Origin: Bifidobacterium stellenboschense
Lineage (GTDB): Bacteria; Actinomycetota; Actinomycetes; Actinomycetales; Bifidobacteriaceae
Length of the DNA stretch: 54,596 bases
NCBI RefSeq assembly: GCF_000741785.1
Contig: NZ_JGZP01000023.1
Location: forward strand, 1-54,596
Direction of reading: 5' to 3'
The position numbers were made by a program, and so were the translations under genes. The notes under the pieces are model-generated. The model did not search any database. It saw only the letters and a program-made list of their open reading frames with translations, and had not been told where the DNA came from. Each line of letters starts with the position of its first letter. Position 1 is the first letter of the stretch. Below are positions 16,243 through 25,124 of the stretch, one piece after another.

Positions 16243-18951
16243 ATGACCGGCACCGCCAACGACACCACGCGCCACGCATCCGAACCGCGGATCGTGCCCG
16301 CCACCGCCACCGACGGCCTCGACATCGCCGCCTTCACCGTCGAGCATTACCCCGGCGACGCCCTCGGCATCCCCGCCGCCCGCCCGCGCCTCAACTGGAC
16401 CTATGCTCGCGAGGTCCCCGCCGACGCGCAGATCCTGCTCACGCTCACCCGCCGCACGCCCGGCTCCGCGCCCCGCGAACAGCACACCTACCTGCCCGTC
16501 GACGGCAACGTGCTCGTGCCCTGGCAGTTCGAACCGCTCGTCTCGCGCGAGGAGGCGGCCGCCACCGTGCAGGTCGTCTCCGCCTCGCACCAGCCGCTCG
16601 GCGCCCCCAGCGCCACCCTCCGCTTCGAGGCCGGCCTGTTCGACGAGCACGACCACGTCGCCGACTTCGTGGGTCCCTCCTGGGCCGAAGCGGAAAGCGA
16701 CCACCGCCACCTGCCGCTCGTGCGCACCGAGATCGAACTCAAAGCCGTCCCCGTGCGCGCCCGACTCTACCTGACCGCGCTCGGCCTCGTCGAAGCGGAG
16801 ATCAACGGCCGCAAGGTCGGCCATGACGCGCTCACGCCCGGCTGGACCAACTACGACAACCGTGTCGAGATGTGGACCTACGACGTGACCGACGCCCTCG
16901 ACGCCGGCGCGAACGCGATGGGCTTCTGGCTCGGCGACGGCTGGTACCGCGGCCGCCTCGGCTTCGACGGTGGCTACGCGAACTACTACGGCGACCGCCT
17001 CGGTGTGTTCGCCCAGCTCGAAGTCGAATACGCCGACGGCACCACCGATGCCGTCTACTCCAACTCCTGGGACCGCCGCTGGAAGACGGCGCTCGGTCCG
17101 ATCGTATGCTCCGACCTGTGCGAGGGCGAACGCTACGACGCCCGCCTCGAAATGCCCGGCTGGTCCGAACCCGGATTCGACGATTCCGACTGGAAGCCCG
17201 TCGCCGAGGTCTTCTACGACCCCGCACGCATCGAGAACCCGTCCGTCTCGCCCGTGCGCGCGCACGAGCGCCACGATCCCGTCTCCATCGAACTCATCGG
17301 CTCGACCGACGACGGCCGCGGCGTCTGGCTCGTCGATTTCGGCCAGAACTGCACGCAGCGCATCCGCCTGAACATGCGCGGTCTCGACGCCGGCCAGAGC
17401 GTCACACTGCGCCACGTCGAGGTCCTCGAACCCGACGGGACCATCGCCACGCGCACCCTGCGCCGCGGCCAGCAGTGCGACGTGTACACCTCCGATGGCG
17501 CCGACGCCTGGTGGGAGCCCCGCTTCGCGATGCACGGCTTCCGCTACGCGCAGGTCGAAGGCTTCGCCGGCGAACTCACCGCCGACGACATGGACTGCCG
17601 CGTCTACCACTCCGTCATGACGCGCGCCGGCGACCTCGAGACCTCCGACCCGCTGCTCGACCGCCTGCACGCCAACGCCGTCTGGTCGATGCGCTCCAAC
17701 TTCGTGTCCATCCCCACCGACTGCCCGCAGCGCGACGAACGCATGGGCTGGACCGGCGACATCTGCCTGTTCGCGCCCACCGCCGCCTACCTGTACGACG
17801 TGCACGGCTTCCTGTCCAACTGGCTCAAGGACGTACGCGCCGACCAAGTCAAGTGGGGCACCGTGCCGTTCTACGTGCCGTTCGTCCCGCTCGGCGTCTG
17901 GGCACACCCGCAGGCCATCTCCACCTGGGGCGACTCCGCCGTCGAGGTGCCGTGGACCCTCTACATGGAATCCGGCGACCCGCAGGTGCTCGCCGACGCC
18001 TGGGAACTGAGCCGCGACTGGATCGACGAAGTCGCCGGATACCTCTCCGAGGACGGCGTGTGGGACCGCAGGCCCGACTACCCGCTCGGCCAGCTCGGCG
18101 ATTGGCTCGACCCCACCGCCCCGCCCGAAGACCCCACCCAGGCCATGACCGAGAAGGAGCTCGTCGCCACCGCCTTCTACGCCCGCTCCTGCGCACAGGC
18201 CACGCGCATCGCCGAAATCCTCGGCCACGAGGAGGACGCGCGCCGCTTCGCCGCCCTGCGCGACAAGGTGACCGCAGGATTCCTCGCCCGCTTCACCCAC
18301 CTCGACGGCACGATGACCTCCGACACCCAGTGCGCCTACGCGCTCGCCATCGCCTTCGGCCTGCTCGACGGCGAACCGGTGCGCAAGGTCAAGGCCGGCA
18401 ACCGCCTCGCCTGCCTCGTACGCGAATCGGGCGGCAAGGTGAGCACCGGCTTCGCCGGCACCCCGTTCGTGCTGCCCGCCCTGACCATGACCGGCCACAA
18501 CGAGGAGGCGTACGCGCTGCTCACCTCCACCGAATGCCCCAGCTGGCTCTACCAGGTCACGATGGGCGCCACCACCACGTGGGAGCGTTGGGACTCGATG
18601 CGCCCCGACCGCTCGCTCAACCCCGGCGGCATGACCTCGTTCAACCACTACGCGCTCGGCTCGGTGGCCGAATGGATGCACGCACATATCGGCGGACTCG
18701 AAGCCATCGAACCCGGCTGGAAGCGTTTCCGCGTCGCGCCCGTCGTCGGCGGGGGCCTCACCCACGCCTCCACCTCCCATCTGACGCCGTACGGCACCGC
18801 GGCCGTCTCGTGGGCCCTGGCCGACGACGACCCGGCGGCCGTCGACCTGACCGTCACCGTGCCGGTCGGCGCCACCGCCGTCGTGGACGTGCCCGGCCAC
18901 GAGACCGAGGAGCTCGCCGCCGGCGTCCACCGACTGCGCCTCGCCCGCTGA
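16243..18951 (+). CDS. Alpha-L-rhamnosidase 1 (GH78)
   Basis: 902 aa, no signal peptide, so cytoplasmic. It releases terminal alpha-L-rhamnose from glycosides. Domain order by eye: N-terminal beta-sandwich modules (LTALGLVEAEINGRKVGHDALTPGWTNYDNRVEMWTYDVT around residue 170-215 is the Bac_rhamnosid_N signature), a further beta domain (WLVDFGQNCTQRIRL ~365), then the (alpha/alpha)6 catalytic barrel. DCPQRDERMGWTGD (~residue 490-503) holds the general acid Glu, and TTTWERWDSM (~770) the general base Glu. A C-terminal beta domain follows. AAAGGAG precedes the ATG. It lies between two sugar transporters in an apparent operon under the divergent LacI. Confidence 0.95.
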   Translation: MTGTANDTTRHASEPRIVPATATDGLDIAAFTVEHYPGDALGIPAARPRLNWTYAREVPADAQILLTLTRRTPGSAPREQHTYLPVDGNVLVPWQFEPLVSREEAAATVQVVSASHQPLGAPSATLRFEAGLFDEHDHVADFVGPSWAEAESDHRHLPLVRTEIELKAVPVRARLYLTALGLVEAEINGRKVGHDALTPGWTNYDNRVEMWTYDVTDALDAGANAMGFWLGDGWYRGRLGFDGGYANYYGDRLGVFAQLEVEYADGTTDAVYSNSWDRRWKTALGPIVCSDLCEGERYDARLEMPGWSEPGFDDSDWKPVAEVFYDPARIENPSVSPVRAHERHDPVSIELIGSTDDGRGVWLVDFGQNCTQRIRLNMRGLDAGQSVTLRHVEVLEPDGTIATRTLRRGQQCDVYTSDGADAWWEPRFAMHGFRYAQVEGFAGELTADDMDCRVYHSVMTRAGDLETSDPLLDRLHANAVWSMRSNFVSIPTDCPQRDERMGWTGDICLFAPTAAYLYDVHGFLSNWLKDVRADQVKWGTVPFYVPFVPLGVWAHPQAISTWGDSAVEVPWTLYMESGDPQVLADAWELSRDWIDEVAGYLSEDGVWDRRPDYPLGQLGDWLDPTAPPEDPTQAMTEKELVATAFYARSCAQATRIAEILGHEEDARRFAALRDKVTAGFLARFTHLDGTMTSDTQCAYALAIAFGLLDGEPVRKVKAGNRLACLVRESGGKVSTGFAGTPFVLPALTMTGHNEEAYALLTSTECPSWLYQVTMGATTTWERWDSMRPDRSLNPGGMTSFNHYALGSVAEWMHAHIGGLEAIEPGWKRFRVAPVVGGGLTHASTSHLTPYGTAAVSWALADDDPAAVDLTVTVPVGATAVVDVPGHETEELAAGVHRLRLAR

Positions 18952-18957
18952 ACAGAC

Positions 18958-18989
18958 AGCCGTCCGCCTGTACGCGAGGGCGGACGGCT
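18958..18989 (+). terminator. Intercistronic hairpin after rhamnosidase 1
   Basis: Perfect 11-bp stem AGCCGTCCGCC / GGCGGACGGCT with a 10-nt loop, directly after the rhamnosidase stop. The next gene starts 34 bp further. Confidence 0.6.
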
Positions 18990-19023
18990 CCACGCATCGC
19001 ACACACGAAAGGGAATACATATC

Positions 19024-20316
19024 ATGGCACTCAAGGAAGAGACCGCCGCCGACGTGCCGTCCGACATCGCACCGGACAGCGGCCGCCCGCTCACGACGGC
19101 CGAGAAATGGCGCTTCGGCATCGGCTTCGCACTGTTCTCGCTGATCTGGATGACCGCCGGCACCTCCGGCTCGCAGGTGCTTCTGCCGCAACGGTTCACC
19201 GAACTCGGCATCGGCGTGCCCGAGGTGATCCTCGGCACGATGAACTCCGTCGGCTGCGTGTTCGCACTCGCCGCCAACATCATCTTCGGCGCGCTGAGCG
19301 ACATGACGCGCTCCCGCTTCGGCAAGCGCACCCCATGGGTCGTGCTCGGCGGCCTCGTCACCGCCGCCGGCTACCTGTTCGCCGCCAACAGCGTCGCGCT
19401 CGCCGGCATCGTCGGCGGATGGTGCGTCGTGCAGATCGGCGTGAACATGATGATCGCGCCAGCCGTCGCCGTGCTCTCCGACCGTATCCCCGAAAGCACG
19501 CGCGGCACGTTCTCCGCCTTCTATGGCGGCGCGCAGATCGTCGGCCAGTCCGCCGGCACGTTCCTGGGTGCGCAGTTCATCAAGCACATGGGCGCGGGCT
19601 TCCTCACCGGTGCCGTGCTGTTCGCCGTCACCGGCATCGTCGCGGTGCTCATCTGGCCGCGCGAACGCTCGTCGAAGAACGTGGATGTGACCGTCGAACG
19701 CCGCACCGCCGGTGACATCGCCCGCTCGTTCATCCCGCCGACGCGCAACTGCCGCGACTTCTACCTCGCGCTCGTCGGCCGCCTGCTGCTCATGGTCGGC
19801 TGGTCGATGGTCGCCACCTACCAGCTGTACATCCTGCAGAAGTACGTCGGGCTCTCCGTCGACGACTCCGGCACGGTGATCTCCACGATGTCGGTGATCT
19901 CGATGATCGTGCTCATCGTCACCTCCGTGGTCTCCGGACCGATCTCCGACCGCCTGCAGCGCCGCAAGATCATCGTCGCCGTCGGTTCGGTGATCATCGC
20001 CGCCGGCATCGCCATCCCGATCGCCATGCCCACCGCGCTGGGCATGATGCTCTACGCGGGCGTCGCCGGCACCGGCTACGGCATCTACATCGCCGTGGAC
20101 CAGGCGCTCAACGTGGACGTGCTGCCCAGCCAGGAGGAGGCCGGCAAGGACCTCGGCATCCTCAACCTCGCCAACACGGTCGGCCAGGTGCTCGCCCCCG
20201 TGCTCGTCGGCGGCATCGTCGTGGCGACGGACAGCTATACGCTGATCTTCCCGATCGCCATCGCCTGCGTGCTCGTCGGCGCCGTGGTCATCATGCTCAT
20301 CCGCAAGGTGAAGTGA
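19024..20316 (+). CDS. MFS transporter B1 (GPH/SLC45-like, rhamnoside locus 1)
   Basis: 430 aa multi-spanning permease. The loop motif GALSDMTRSRFGKRTPW and VLSDRIPESTRGTFSAFYGG are typical of GPH/sucrose-type major facilitators. It is a paralogue of the transporter at 32925-34196 (VLPDRIPENKRGTASS; YFSVDAALMSRVLP--GRDMGILN versus YIAVDQALNVDVLP--GKDLGILN). Last gene of the locus 1 operon. It may import a second glycoside, or export a product of rhamnoside breakdown. Direction and substrate are inferred only from context. Confidence 0.88.
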   Translation: MALKEETAADVPSDIAPDSGRPLTTAEKWRFGIGFALFSLIWMTAGTSGSQVLLPQRFTELGIGVPEVILGTMNSVGCVFALAANIIFGALSDMTRSRFGKRTPWVVLGGLVTAAGYLFAANSVALAGIVGGWCVVQIGVNMMIAPAVAVLSDRIPESTRGTFSAFYGGAQIVGQSAGTFLGAQFIKHMGAGFLTGAVLFAVTGIVAVLIWPRERSSKNVDVTVERRTAGDIARSFIPPTRNCRDFYLALVGRLLLMVGWSMVATYQLYILQKYVGLSVDDSGTVISTMSVISMIVLIVTSVVSGPISDRLQRRKIIVAVGSVIIAAGIAIPIAMPTALGMMLYAGVAGTGYGIYIAVDQALNVDVLPSQEEAGKDLGILNLANTVGQVLAPVLVGGIVVATDSYTLIFPIAIACVLVGAVVIMLIRKVK

Positions 20317-20326
20317 CGGCCTTCCG

Positions 20327-20375
20327 GCGCGCCTGTAGCGGGTCGGTCGACTGATTGGGGCCGCTACAGGCGCGC
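20327..20375. terminator. Terminator hairpin ending rhamnoside operon 1
   Basis: Perfect 15-bp stem GCGCGCCTGTAGCGG / CCGCTACAGGCGCGC with a 19-nt loop, between the MFS-B1 stop and the stop of the convergent AlbA_2 gene. Suited to terminate in both directions. Confidence 0.7.
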
Positions 20376-20411
20376 TGACGGCGCGGACGGAATCGGTCGC
20401 CGATTCGGCGA

Positions 20412-22016
20412 TCATTGTGGTACGGCGTAACGCGTATTGCGGGCCGTGCCGGTGGTGATGATGCTGCCTTCGTGCTCGAGCTTGCGCAGCACGTAGGCGG
20501 CCCGGTTCTTGTTGATGCCGAGACGTTGCTGGATCTCCATGCGGGACATGCCGGATTGGGCTTGTGCGAGCAGTTCGAGTGTGACCTTCTCCAGTGTGCC
20601 GGATGGCGGCGTTTGCGGCTGCCGATTGTGTGGGACGCTCGTTTCGATGGGATTCGCGGTGATCGGGGAATCGGTCGGAACGGTGCCCGTGGAGGATGGG
20701 CCGGCGCCATACGCATGGGCGACAGGTGCCAAGGCGAGTGTGCCGACACCCTCGCCGGTGGGATAGCCGGCGAGCACCGCGGTCTGCATGTCGCCGTCGA
20801 TGCGGATGTCCGGTCCCACCGGGAACGGATTCGTCGCGTCCGTTATGCGGGACATGCCGTTGACGGCCGGATCGGGGGACGTGCTGACCGCTCTCATGCC
20901 GCCATCGCCGTTGCCATCGAGTTTCGGCAGGCTGAGCGTGAACGCTCCCGGCGTGATGCGGATGACGGGGACTGTACTGTTGCCCGCATACTCCTCCATG
21001 ATGCGGGGTATGCCGCTGCCGTACCCTTCGATGAGCTCCAGACGGTAAAGCACGTCGGCCAGGGCCTTGTTGCGCGGCTGCGAGATGCCGTTGGCGAGAT
21101 CGGTCAGGGAAATGCCCTTCGCCAGTCCGCCAAGCGATACGAACTCGATTCTGTCGGAGAACACGCTGATCAGAATCGGACCCGAACGATCGTAATCCCT
21201 ATGGGCCACGGCGTTGACGAGTGCCTCCCGTAGCGCCGATGGCGGGCATGCGTAGGAGTCGCTCCGATACAGGCCGATGATGTCGGAATGGGTCGGATTG
21301 TTGAGTTCCAGATAACGACTGGCCTCATCCAATTGCCGCAGCACCGAGCCGTGGAATTCCTCTCTTGCGAGAAACCGCGCCTTCGTCGTCCCCTGATAGA
21401 CCGCGCACTTGATGGAGTGCCGGCATTGGTCGGACAGCAACATCGCGACGTTCGTATACAGACCATCCGCGTTGGTCAGTCCCAGTGAGCGCCGTTGCGG
21501 TTCGCCCAGTGACAGGTGCCGCCGTTGGAACGCCGTATCGGCATACCCGAACGTCAGCTCCTGATCGACGCTTACGGCGGTGTCGAACGCCGTGCCGTCG
21601 TCATCGCGGATCATCTGGCGGATGCGTTCCTCGCCCGCCGGCACGGCCGAAACTCCATGGCGGATGAAGATGCCCGCCGGCCTCATTCCCTTGGACGCCA
21701 GATAGTACGGTCGTCTCGTGCCTCTGAGCACGGTGATGTGGATGACGTCGAACGTTGTTCCGCCGTCGCCCTGCATCGGTTCGCAGTCGATGGAGGTGTA
21801 CGCGGTCAGATCGGGTCTGATCGCGTTGCGGATCATGTCTCCCACAGCGCCCATCACGGCATCGGGGTCGGACACGCCGACGGGCATGCCGTCATCGTCC
21901 ACGCCGATATACAGATCCCCGCCGTCCGTATTGGCGAACGCGATGATCTCGCGTTTGACGGCATCATTGAGCAGTCTCTTGAATTCGACCGTGCCGCTCT
22001 CTTTGAGTTGTGCCAT
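20412..22016 (-). CDS. AlbA_2 (Schlafen-like) ATP-binding regulator
   Basis: 534 aa. The N-terminal AlbA_2 domain has ESGTVEFKRLLNDAVKREIIAFANTDGGDLYIGVDDDG (residues 6-43), the classic E--E-K------I---I-AFANT-GG-L-IGV-D-G pattern. A middle GHKL-like ATPase domain of the HATPase_c_4 type follows (ALREALVNAVAHRDYDRSGPILISVFSDRIEFVSLGGLAKGI ~residues 260-300; GYGSGIPRIMEEY). The C-terminus (~475-534) reads as a winged helix (LLAQAQSGMSRMEIQQRLGINKNRAAYVLRKLEHEGSI). Such proteins are usually annotated as putative transcriptional regulators; role unknown. GAGGAGG precedes the ATG, which overlaps the stop of a 17-codon upstream ORF. It lies in an accessory patch. Confidence 0.85.
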   Translation of the reverse strand: MAQLKESGTVEFKRLLNDAVKREIIAFANTDGGDLYIGVDDDGMPVGVSDPDAVMGAVGDMIRNAIRPDLTAYTSIDCEPMQGDGGTTFDVIHITVLRGTRRPYYLASKGMRPAGIFIRHGVSAVPAGEERIRQMIRDDDGTAFDTAVSVDQELTFGYADTAFQRRHLSLGEPQRRSLGLTNADGLYTNVAMLLSDQCRHSIKCAVYQGTTKARFLAREEFHGSVLRQLDEASRYLELNNPTHSDIIGLYRSDSYACPPSALREALVNAVAHRDYDRSGPILISVFSDRIEFVSLGGLAKGISLTDLANGISQPRNKALADVLYRLELIEGYGSGIPRIMEEYAGNSTVPVIRITPGAFTLSLPKLDGNGDGGMRAVSTSPDPAVNGMSRITDATNPFPVGPDIRIDGDMQTAVLAGYPTGEGVGTLALAPVAHAYGAGPSSTGTVPTDSPITANPIETSVPHNRQPQTPPSGTLEKVTLELLAQAQSGMSRMEIQQRLGINKNRAAYVLRKLEHEGSIITTGTARNTRYAVPQ

Positions 22017-22069
22017 CAGCGCCTCCTCGCCGTCGCCAATATATCATCGATGAATTCATCGTAACTCAT
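22016..22069 (-). CDS. Possible 17-aa leader peptide overlapping the AlbA_2 start
   Basis: MSYDEFIDDILATARRR ends with a TGA that overlaps the ATG of the AlbA_2 gene (TGATG), an arrangement typical of translational coupling. It sits in a stretch with repeated ATCGATGA (22044-22075). No homology is recognised and no clear ribosome site is seen, so it may be chance. Confidence 0.25.
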   Translation of the reverse strand: MSYDEFIDDILATARRR

Positions 22070-22075
22070 CGATGG
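22044..22075. repeat. Repeated ATCGATGA palindromes upstream of the AlbA_2 gene
   Basis: TCATCGATGA (22044-22053), then ATTCATCG and TCATCGATGG follow within 32 bp. They may be a multi-site operator for the adjacent regulator. AT content is higher than in the surroundings. Confidence 0.4.
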
Positions 22076-22096
22076 AATCGGCGCAAGGGCGGGCGT

Positions 22097-22276
22097 GTGG
22101 GCGTGACGATCGGACGGGGCGAGACCGCGACCGTCGCGTTCGACATCCCGGTCGCCGACTGCACCATCGTGGACGCCGACGCCAACCGCATCGTCGAGCC
22201 CGGCGAGTTCGAGCTCCTCATCGGCCACTCGTCGCGCCGCACGGACCTGAAGCGCGCCACCTTCACCGTGGCGTGA
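22097..22276 (+). pseudogene. C-terminal remnant of a GH3 beta-glucosidase
   Basis: The frame reads VGVTIGRGETATVAFDIP ... IVEPGEFELLIGHSSRRTDLKRATFTVA and stops at 22276. This matches the fibronectin-III-like end of GH3 enzymes; the intact GH3 in this window has GESKTVTFDL ... IEAGAYGIEVGTSSRDIAATATVELEG at the same place. About 60 residues remain. The ~700 N-terminal residues are absent, and the sequence just upstream belongs to the AlbA_2 gene on the other strand. Inference: an ancestral GH3 gene was lost when the accessory genes arrived. Confidence 0.65.
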
Positions 22277-22366
22277 CGGGGCTCCTCCCGGACGCGTGCG
22301 AAAATCGGGGGCTACGGCCTCGTCCGTCCGCCTGATTGTTTACCGCGGGATCCGTGGTCGTTGTCG

Positions 22367-23641
22367 TCATTCACCGTGGAGCAGCCAATCCTTGGCGTTG
22401 GCGACGGTGATGCCTTCGTCTCCGATGCCGGCCGAATACGGGTCGAGCGTGACGATCAGGCGGGGGAACGCGTCGGTGAGCGCCAGAAGCGGCGCGAACT
22501 CCCGTGCGCGGGTGGCCTCGTCCAACAGACTCGCGGTGACCTGGATGTAGAGTTTCCGCGTTCCACCCGATTCCGTGCGGCTGGCTATGAAGTCGATCTC
22601 CGCCTTGTCGCTGGTGCCGATGCTGACTGCATAGCCACGACGGACCAGTTCCATGTATACGGCGCATTCCAGCCTCGCGCCGACGTCTCGGGGCGAGAAT
22701 CCGGTGACGAGTCCCCGGAAACCGTTGTCCACCGGATAGTACTTGCTGAGCGGACGCAGTACGGTCCTGCCCTGCATCCCCTCCTGGTCCGCCCGGTACA
22801 ACAGGAAGGCGCGGCGCAACGCCTCGACCTGGCTGGTGACGGTCCCCGTGCTGATCGGATGCCCGGCGCTGGTCAGGGTGTGGGCCACGTTGCGTGCGGA
22901 GAACAGGGAACCCGAGGTCGAGAACAGGAAACGGCTCAGTTTCTCCAATCCGTCCAGATCGCGTATGCCGTACCGTTGCGCCACGTCCTTGAACAGGATG
23001 GACCGGTAGATATCGCGCAGTTCGGCGCCGATGGTTTCGGCGGTGCGCGTGCGGAGCGCGAACAGGCCGGGCATGCCGCCGTACAGCAGGTATTCGGCGA
23101 GCAGATCGTCGTCGGATCGTTCCGGCGTATCCGTCAGGTCGCGTGAGAATCCGAGGTATTCGCCGAACGACAGCGGGAATGTCGGAATCTCGATGTACCG
23201 GCCGGTCAGATAGGTGGCGAGGTCGCTGGAGAGCAGGTTGGCGTTGGATCCGGTGATGTACACATCCGTGCGTTCGCGGGTGTGCAGGCGTCGGACCACT
23301 TTCTCCCATCCGGGGACATCCTGGATCTCGTCCATCATCACGGTGAACGGGTATGCCGTATCGGCTTCGGCGGCCGCCCGTATGAGCTCCTCGTGGAGGT
23401 CCGCGGCATCGTAGTCGAGGGGGATGTCGAATGCGTCGAATCGCTTGTAGAACAGATTCCGATCGGGAACGCCGTCCGCGGCCAGCGCGTCGGCGAGCAT
23501 GGCGAGAGCGGTCGATTTGCCGCAGCGTCTGACCCCGATGATGACCTTGATGTCGGGGGTGTCGCGATGGGCGAGTATGCGCCCCAGCAGCTCCGGCCGT
23601 GGGAGATAGTGTGTCGCGTTTCGTTCTTTTCGGCTGGTCAT
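22367..23641 (-). CDS. AAA_14/DUF4143 family ATPase
   Basis: 424 aa from the ATG at 23641 (GAGGT just upstream; a GTG one codon earlier is also possible). P-loop IIGVRRCGKST (~residue 35-45), Walker B FTVMMDEIQ (~100), ITGSNANLLSS sensor-like segment, then the DUF4143 region with EYLLYGGMPGLF. C-terminal PD-(D/E)XK-like strand KAEIDFIA. These proteins are abundant in bifidobacteria and archaea, often in several copies. They are suspected of roles in defence or mobile-element biology, but no function is established. It is in the same minus-strand accessory patch as the AlbA_2 gene. Confidence 0.9.
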   Translation of the reverse strand: MTSRKERNATHYLPRPELLGRILAHRDTPDIKVIIGVRRCGKSTALAMLADALAADGVPDRNLFYKRFDAFDIPLDYDAADLHEELIRAAAEADTAYPFTVMMDEIQDVPGWEKVVRRLHTRERTDVYITGSNANLLSSDLATYLTGRYIEIPTFPLSFGEYLGFSRDLTDTPERSDDDLLAEYLLYGGMPGLFALRTRTAETIGAELRDIYRSILFKDVAQRYGIRDLDGLEKLSRFLFSTSGSLFSARNVAHTLTSAGHPISTGTVTSQVEALRRAFLLYRADQEGMQGRTVLRPLSKYYPVDNGFRGLVTGFSPRDVGARLECAVYMELVRRGYAVSIGTSDKAEIDFIASRTESGGTRKLYIQVTASLLDEATRAREFAPLLALTDAFPRLIVTLDPYSAGIGDEGITVANAKDWLLHGE

Positions 23642-23803
23642 CACGACCTCGATTCAAGAAAATCGTCAAATATAATGTTCAATTATAGCTAAACAACCAA
23701 TGTTGTCCAATGTATTTGATGACTTCGGCTTATGGGTGGGGCGGAGGCCTCGGGCGGCCGTATGCTGGGAACAGGCGAAACTGTCCGACGGAACGGAGCG
23801 ACG

Positions 23804-25069
23804 ATGCGTGGGGTGAACGGAATCACGGCCGGTGAACGGGGCGAACGTATCGGGCGCATCGACGGCGTGAACCTCGGCGGCTGGCTGGTGCTGGAGCGGT
23901 GGATGACGCCCGGCCTGTTCCGCGCGAGCGGCGAGGAGGACGAGATCTGGCTGCATCGGACGGCTGATCCGGCCGAACTGGAACGTCTGCTGCGCCGTCA
24001 TCGCGACACGTACATCACCGAAAAGGATTTCCGTGCCATCGCCGCGCATGGACTGAACCTCGTGCGCATCCCCGTGCCGTATTTCATCTTCGGCGACGTG
24101 CCCGGCCATCCCGGATGCGTCGACCATCTCGACCGCGCGTTCGACTGGGCGGAGCGAGCCGGGCTCAAGGTGCTCATCGACCTGCACACCGTACCCGGCT
24201 CGCAGAACGGCTTCGACAACGGCGGCCTGACCGGCGTCGTCCGTTGGCACAGGAGCCCGCTGCAGGTCGCGTTCGCGCTGGACGTGCTCGCACGCCTCGC
24301 GCGCCGCTACCGTGACCGGTCCGCGCTGTACGGCATCGAAGTGCTCAACGAGCCGGTCGATTGGCTCACCTACCTCACGTCGCCGTCGAGCTCGCGCGCG
24401 AAGGACCCGCGTGAGGCGTGGGGAAGCGGGCATATCCCGATGCGGTTCCTCAAACGGTTCTACCGTGCGGCGTACCGGCGTCTGCGCCCGATACTCGGCG
24501 ACGGCCCCGTCATCGTGTTCCACGACGGGTTCCGGCTCGGCCGGTGGCGCGGCTGGTTCGCGCGTGAGGGCATGCGGAACGTCCGTCTCGACACGCACGC
24601 CTATCTCGTCATGTCGGAACGGCCCGAGGCGCTGTTCCGCAGGCTGCCGGACGCGTGGCTGATGCGCTGGTACCGGCTGTTCACGGCGTGGCACGCGCGC
24701 CGCATCCGCCGCGCCGCGCGGTTCACGCCGGTCATGGTCGGCGAATGGTGCGTCGCCAACCGGCTCGCGGCGCGAATGGGGGAGCGGGCGCCGCGCGACG
24801 GCGGGCCGCGTGCGGGCGACGCCGGCGGCGTCCCGTCGTTCGCCGCGCGCCGCCGCGACGTCTACCGCGCGGTCGCCGTGATGCAGCGCGACGCGTGGGA
24901 CGTCTCCGCCGGTCAGATCTATTGGAGCTACCGGCTGCGCGGCGGCCGCGACGCGACCGGCCGGCTTGATCGTCTCGCGCCGGCCGGCGGCGACGGCGTG
25001 GTGACGGACGATTCGCGTCTCGATCCGTGGGATCTGACGCACGTGTGGCACGCGGGATGGATGGAGTGA
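23804..25069 (+). CDS. GH5 family beta-glucanase/glucosidase-like enzyme
   Basis: 421 aa. It starts with GRIDGVNLGGWLVLERWMTPGLF, the hallmark of exo-beta-1,3-glucanase-like GH5 enzymes, then NLVRIPVPYFIF and VLIDLHTVPGSQNG. The acid/base Glu is in YGIEVLNEPV and the nucleophile Glu in TPVMVGEWCVAN. ATG 23804 is preferred over 23732 because GGAG lies 6 nt before it and the conserved fold starts soon after. No signal peptide, so intracellular, implying action on imported oligosaccharides or glycosides (beta-glucose-linked). It is convergent with the TetR gene and next to the GH3 beta-glucosidase. Confidence 0.85.
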   Translation: MRGVNGITAGERGERIGRIDGVNLGGWLVLERWMTPGLFRASGEEDEIWLHRTADPAELERLLRRHRDTYITEKDFRAIAAHGLNLVRIPVPYFIFGDVPGHPGCVDHLDRAFDWAERAGLKVLIDLHTVPGSQNGFDNGGLTGVVRWHRSPLQVAFALDVLARLARRYRDRSALYGIEVLNEPVDWLTYLTSPSSSRAKDPREAWGSGHIPMRFLKRFYRAAYRRLRPILGDGPVIVFHDGFRLGRWRGWFAREGMRNVRLDTHAYLVMSERPEALFRRLPDAWLMRWYRLFTAWHARRIRRAARFTPVMVGEWCVANRLAARMGERAPRDGGPRAGDAGGVPSFAARRRDVYRAVAVMQRDAWDVSAGQIYWSYRLRGGRDATGRLDRLAPAGGDGVVTDDSRLDPWDLTHVWHAGWME

Positions 25070-25124
25070 CGCGTGATGACGAGCGATGGTGGCGGCCGAT
25101 GATGGCGAGCGATGGCGGGCCGGC

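Noticed and set aside
16237..20415. 1392-codon minus-strand frame opposite rhamnosidase 1 and MFS-B1
   Set aside because: Same GC-driven antisense effect; the two plus-strand genes have catalytic motifs and ribosome sites.
22016..22228. 70-codon minus-strand frame upstream of the AlbA_2 gene
   Set aside because: Its N-terminal part is antisense to the GH3 remnant; only the last 17 codons are kept, as a weak leader-peptide candidate.
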